NCBI GenBank assembly: GCA_003427395.1
Contig: BFEA01000646.1
Coordinates: 578,215 to 598,359 of the forward strand
Length of the DNA: 20,145 bases
Direction: 5' to 3'
Source: Chara braunii
Lineage: Eukaryota > Streptophyta > Charophyceae > Charales > Characeae
Shown here: positions 16,391 to 20,145 of the stretch, in pieces
Layout: every line of letters begins with the position of its first letter
How positions within the stretch are numbered: position 1 is the first letter of the stretch
The notes under the pieces: model-generated
Databases searched by the model: none
What the model was told of the DNA's origin: nothing
The model's input: only the letters and a program-made list of their open reading frames with translations
Program-made: the position numbers and the translations under genes

Positions 16391-17849
16391 TCAGGGGGTG
16401 AGATGAGTAGAGCAACCCCTCATCAACCGGATACCTTCAGACACTCCAATCAGAGTGTTAGGGATCTTTTTGTCTGCAACAGGAAAACCATCAGGCTTCA
16501 GCAAATAATGAGTGGATATCTCGACCCGCCTCAGCAAAGATGGAACAATGGAAGGATAAGCAAACCTCTTTAAGAGGTCGGTCACTCATTATTAATAATA
16601 TACTATTTGTAGCTCAATTGTACAAATCATCAATATGGGCACTTGACAAATCATCCCTCACTCAATGTATTACAACGACAGTATCAGCATACTTATGGCG
16701 GGGTAACCATGAATAAAAAAATGTTATCAGTAGAATGACTTGGCAAGCAGTAATACAACCGAAGACAAAATGTGGATTAGGTATTTTGGACCCAGATACA
16801 CAAGCCATGGCATTGGCAATTCAATGGATTAAACGTTTATTGTTTAAACCCCACACCCCATGGATGGCATTGGTCCGGGAACAAATTACGCGATTAGCAC
16901 CTGAAACATCCTTAGGTACGGACCCGATAATGTGGATAGAAAATCGATGTTGGTCTATACCTGTAGGAAGGTCGTAGGTCCCAAACCAATGCATGAATTT
17001 GAAACGCCAGGCATCAAGGTGAGATATAAAAAATGATTCCTTCTGGCGTGATCTACTCAAAACATGAAGAAAGTTACCTTTTCCAGATAAGATCATTCCC
17101 AAGAGATGTAAAGAGGTCTGCCAACAATCACCATTTAACAATAGATGGATCACAGACCCCCAAGGTAGGATGTTATACTGCACAGACTCTCCTTGGAAGG
17201 AATGGATTAAGAATGGTATTCATAGGATATGAGACTTGTGGAGCATAGAAACAACGGACTGGTTTTCCCACTCAGAGCTTTCACGAAAACTAAGATACTG
17301 TAGACAATCTGAATCAGCAATGGAATCATTAATTGAGTTGATTCCCTTGGATTGGGTGAGCATACTAAGGAAGGGATCAAAGATTCAAGAGGATGATTGA
17401 GTTGGTCTGCGAGCCAATAAACAACAGATAGGTAATGTTATTATGGCTCATGAGGATGAATCTCTTCTTATTACAATCTTCTCCTTAGGCCATAATAATA
17501 TCCTTTTGAAAACCTACCCACAAGAAACAACATGGGTACAGGTGGATCAGATCTTCAGGGTAAGAATGCTAGAAAGTAAAAATACATGGCATGTCTTCAA
17601 ACCGGATTGTCCAATTAACAAACTCCCTTTGGATCCATTTGATGTTTCTCAGTCAAGTCAACATACTGCATGCTGAGACCTAAACTGAACCTAAAAGATC
17701 GAGTGGAGACAAGATGTATGAATCATTTAAACATTGGGAAAGATTCCCTGAGAAACATCAAATGGTTCAAGAATATCAAGTCCAGACCTACCAAAGTAGC
17801 GTCACTGCAATGGCAAATAGATCACTGACGTCTCCCAACAAATTTCTAG
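16391..17849 (+). pseudogene. LINE region C-terminal to RT (thumb and connecting part)
   Basis: Pieces in different frames follow the order of plant-type LINE ORF2. RVLGIFLSATGKPS is near 16457. RGRSLIINNILFVAQLYKSS (16575-16634) equals the LSLAGRxxLIxxVL segment. TWQAVIQPKTKCGLGILDP (16738-16794) equals the W-x-x-x-x-x-PKxxGGLGI segment. After about 16977 only scattered frames are readable, including 17443-17676, which is protein-like but unmotifed. Confidence 0.75.
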
Positions 17850-18453
17850 ATAATAGATAAAACTTCTTTAGAAATAAGAGGGTTGGCTTTTCCCTGGTGT
17901 AAATTTTGCATCTCAACATTCCCCTCAAGAAAAATCCCAGAAACAATTGACTTGAATTGAGCATATTTTTCTACAATGCCCAGGTTCAATATAGTTATGG
18001 CGCTGGTTGGACAAGATATGGAGTAACTTAGGTACTTCCCACAACTGGCCTTGGGAATGAAAGACTATGTTATGTGAAACCTGGTGCCAATAACAAACAG
18101 ATAAGTTTACCCACAACCTTTTTATCATTGGACGAAGAGCACTCGTATGGGTTATTTGGCATCGGAGATGCACGTATGAAATGAAGGGGGCAAGGCTTGA
18201 TGGTCCAGAACTCATTGGTTCCATTAAACAACAGATACAAACAAAAATCACAGTTCAATGGGAAAAGGTAAAAGAAAATGTTAAATATCGGTCATGCAGA
18301 AATGAAATTATTCAACACTTCCAAAACTTCAGTGCTGACTGGCTAGGGGGCCCACAAGGGGGAAGAATAGGCAGGATCATGTGGGGAAGGGCGATAGGTG
18401 AACAAAGGTCATCAAGAGGAATTTCGGCGGGATTATCGCCTTGTTTTTCATGA
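17850..18453 (+). pseudogene. LINE zf-RVT-like zinc finger and C-terminus
   Basis: AFPWCKFC (Cys codons at 17898 and 17907) and, after a frame change, EHIFLQCPG (His at 17962, Cys at 17977) give the C-x2-C...H-x4-C pattern of the zf-RVT domain found at the end of plant LINE ORF2. The frame 18181-18453 carries the last segment (GARLDGPELIGSIKQQIQTK), preceded in the same region by RRALVWVIWHRRCTYEM, the usual W-x-I-W-x-x-R type helix after the finger. The methionine at 18181 is internal. Confidence 0.75.
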
Positions 18454-18934
18454 GTGGACAAAACTTGACATCACTATCCCTCTTCGCCCTTTGGCTGACT
18501 TACCTGACCCTTTCCCTCTTGCAGCACTGAGCTTGGTGCCTGGTAGCTGGTATGGTATACCCTAAAAGAAGGTATTCTTGTTCCAAAATAACACTTCCCA
18601 AACCTTATTGGTTGCTATGAAACTGCTTGTATAGTATTGTGAAATATGGCGCCCAATTATTGAGTGAAGAGGTAGCTGAACGCATAAGGTGTTATGAGGA
18701 CCAGATCTAGAGGTTACAGTAGGATCCAAAGTCCAAGGAAGGGTGAAAAGGTTCTGATTCAGTCATATGTGTTCAGTTCATTTTTTGGACTTTCAAATTT
18801 TCATCATATGTGACGGACGCTGGACCCGCTTTTTAGCAGGTTCTGCGTTCCACCTGTAGATGGAGCCTCCTCGAGGGTGCTAGTGGCGTCTGCTTTTACC
18901 AGCACCCCTAACATTAACTCAGACACTATTTAAC
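18454..18934 (+). other. LINE 3' untranslated region
   Basis: No coding frame. It lies between the last stop of ORF2 homology and the poly(A). The last 60 bp contain a hairpin described separately. Confidence 0.6.
18875..18907 (+). other. 3'-terminal hairpin of the LINE
   Basis: GGGTGCT (18875-18881) pairs with AGCACCC (18901-18907) around a 19-nt loop, 27 bases before the poly(A). LINE 3' ends often carry a stem-loop that the reverse transcriptase recognises; that role here is inferred from position. Confidence 0.6.
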
Positions 18935-18953
18935 AAAAAAAAAAAAAAAAAAA
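18935..18953 (+). repeat. poly(A)19 tail of the LINE
   Basis: Nineteen A directly follow the 3' untranslated region on the same strand as the LINE frames, marking its 3' end. Confidence 0.85.
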
Positions 18954-18970
18954 CTGGAGCAACAAGAATC

Positions 18971-18983
18971 TTTTTTTTTTTTT
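18971..18983 (-). repeat. poly(T)13, possible tail of a second retroposon in opposite orientation
   Basis: Thirteen T start 17 bases after the LINE poly(A). The two homopolymers face each other tail to tail. On the minus strand this would be the poly(A) of an element lying at higher coordinates, preceded by a (GA)-rich stretch at 18984-18996. Confidence 0.45.
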
Positions 18984-19512
18984 GAGAGAGAGAAAGACCC
19001 TTGCGATATCCCTCTATCCTGGCGGTGGTAAGAGAACCATCAGAATTGAGGGCTTACCTGTCGGGCTGCTCCATCTACTGATGGGAAGCGGCACCTACTG
19101 GAAACCTGGTCCAGCGTCCCATTGACACATCGTGTAGCACTGAGATTGGTGTTTGTTGTTTCCTGGGGCTGTGATTATTATTGACTCATCCTGGGGCTCC
19201 ATCATCCCATGGAGCTGCTAGTATCACCCTTCCCTTTTTAGGATCACTGCTTATCTTTTAACCCAACCCTTATTTCAACAGCCCCTCTGTTTGATTATTG
19301 CCATGTCTGTCCCTGTAAACCCTTTATATCCTATTCCCCTTAACAGTTTGGCTGAACATTCGTATCTCTAGGACCACATCGTACCCCCCTGAATCAACCT
19401 AGTACCCTGCTACCCCCAACCAGGGCAGTTCAAGAGGGCATGTGTTGTTATTAACGACCTGCCATTTGTTGTTGAAAGACCATCTGCTTCCATGTAATTT
19501 GAGTCAGCCCTT
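18984..19512. other. gene-free stretch; possible minus-strand retroposon body
   Basis: No frame with a domain. TCCTGGGGCT is repeated at about 19161 and 19189. A hairpin GCTCCAT/ATGGAGC with a 6-nt loop is at 19196-19215. Confidence 0.35.
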
Positions 19513-19567
19513 GTCCTCCAGAATAACAGTTAAGATTGGAAGGATACAGAGAAGATAAGCATGGCCC
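19513..19567 (+). pseudogene. 5' fragment of U6 snRNA with intact ACAGAGA box
   Basis: Positions 19532-19567 match U6 from AAAATTGGAACGAT through CATGGCCC with only three substitutions. The ACAGAGA box (19546-19552) is exact and the AGC triad is kept (19558-19560). Upstream, GTCC at 19513 and the following ~18 bases have the position and length of the U6 5' stem but no longer form it. After CATGGCCC the similarity ends abruptly: CTGCGCAAGGAT and the 3' domain are missing. A 5' U6 fragment joined to unrelated DNA is what template switching during LINE reverse transcription produces. Confidence 0.7.
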
Positions 19568-19904
19568 ATCAGAGCTTGCTGCTATCTGGCGTTCCAACCA
19601 GTTTTGTTTGGGTCTCTTCAGCTCTCGTATGTGTCACTGCACTTCTCTGGTTTGCTCCTTGTCGTCCATCTGCTCCATATCTTCCAATGTTTGGGAGGTT
19701 GTGGCGTATAGGAGATTTGTCCCTGCTGCTGCTTGAACCCATCCTTGCTTGGCCAGGGCTTGTATTCTGTGTTTGCACACGGGCAATCCTAAGGAGATGG
19801 GAGAGAGGCGGGGGAGGAATGCTCAGGTGCTGTTGGGAGTGGTGGGGGAGGTGGGGATGTTTCAGGCGGGGGCTCTTCCGTCATTGAGGGTGTGTGGCAG
19901 AGAT
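19568..19904. other. stretch fused to the U6 fragment; not recognised
   Basis: Frames are open on both strands. The plus frame 19561-19887 is hydrophobic with Leu/Trp/Cys-rich segments, and the minus frame is Gln-rich. Neither shows a domain. It may be the donor-switched partner of the U6 fragment. No poly(A) is seen before the window ends. Confidence 0.3.
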
Positions 19905-20145
19905 GAGCAACGGGTACCCAAACCCACACCCACCCGCACCCACCCCACCCATGAGGCATTGGGTCAGGTGTGGGTCTTGATAAGCTGGCATGGGTGGGAT
20001 GAGGGTGGGTCTAGGCGAGCAAGCCTGGGTGGGTGACGGGCGGGTCAATGTTAGGCCAGGGTCACCCGAATGGGTGGGTGACAAGCGGGTGAGCGCTAGG
20101 CGTGGGTCACCCAACACACAGACCCAGGACAACCCATAAGAACCC
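19905..20145. repeat. ACCC/GGGT-rich low-complexity end with a 45-bp tandem pair
   Basis: The plus strand is first rich in ACCC/CCCACC words (to about 19952) and then in GGGT/GGGTGGG words. 20023-20067 and 20068-20112 are tandem 45-bp units (GGGTGGGTGAC...GGGTCACCC), each able to pair GGGTGAC with GTCACCC. Runs of three or more G at short spacing could form G-quadruplexes. The repeat continues to the window end. Confidence 0.75.

Larger units (their letters stand above)
14169..18953 (+). mobile_element. degenerate non-LTR retrotransposon (LINE) with poly(A) tail
   Basis: In order on the plus strand are an apurinic-type endonuclease, a linker, a reverse transcriptase, a long C-terminal region with a CCHC-like zinc finger, a 3' untranslated stretch with a hairpin and a 19-base poly(A). 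That is the ORF2 architecture of plant-type L1/LINE elements, which copy themselves by target-primed reverse transcription. The copy is old: many stops and frameshifts split it, two catalytic positions are altered and part of the reverse transcriptase is deleted. It begins right at the endonuclease N-terminus, so ORF1 is lost or unreadable. No target-site duplication of the ACTGGAGCAAC after the tail was found upstream. Confidence 0.9.

Noticed and set aside
16821-17183. 120-codon minus-strand frame
   Set aside because: Antisense to the LINE C-terminal region; no motif of its own.

Overview
The window looks like gene-poor, repeat-rich nuclear DNA of a eukaryote with a large genome. No intact protein-coding gene can be supported. 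What can be read is decayed mobile DNA: the 3' part of a Ty3/gypsy-type pol on the minus strand (about 1657-3297), a long frameshifted non-LTR retrotransposon (LINE) on the plus strand (about 14169-18953) ending in poly(A), further poly(A)/poly(T) scars of retroposition, two U6 snRNA-derived sequences, tRNA-like Pol III promoter cores, microsatellites and several repeat families. From memory, the integrase wording (RRPTGSKMPLYVV, GRHCPLPIEF) and the C-terminal half of the LINE resemble elements of streptophyte algae such as Chara. A green-lineage host is therefore my best guess, but this is inference and no search was possible.

Layout. 1-1330: CAAT microsatellite, GC-rich palindromic stretch, degenerate GTACC/GAACC low-complexity DNA, then an AT-rich direct repeat. 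1657-3297: gypsy integrase remnant (minus), cut off at 3297. 3480-3932: a cluster of short perfect palindromes. 4071-4155: alternating purine/pyrimidine tract plus (GA)33. 4439-6610: poly(T)-bounded sequence and at least two diverged copies of a ~735-760 bp repeat with tRNA-like boxes and strong hairpins. 7531-7726: three spaced copies of a TTCGGCAGC motif. 8133-9436: an array of about 18 hairpin units whose loop is conserved while the stems differ but stay complementary. 10016-10560: CAG-rich degenerate DNA. 11330-12850: unresolved, with candidate splice donors and hydrophobic minus-strand frames. 12853-13461: U6-like sequence preceded on the same strand by two related tRNA-like cores. 14169-18953: LINE. 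18971-20145: a second retroposon scar, a 5' U6 fragment with an intact ACAGAGA box, and a GGGT/ACCC-rich end with a 45-bp tandem pair.

The strongest unexplained signal is the hairpin array at 8133-9436. At least nine units have perfectly matching but mutually different arms, which is the signature of covariation. The one clearly mosaic unit is explained by a 63-bp duplication with breakpoints inside hairpins. The second is the tRNA-like core plus U6 arrangement at 12853-13121, which could be a chimeric Pol III unit (a SINE with a U6-derived body).
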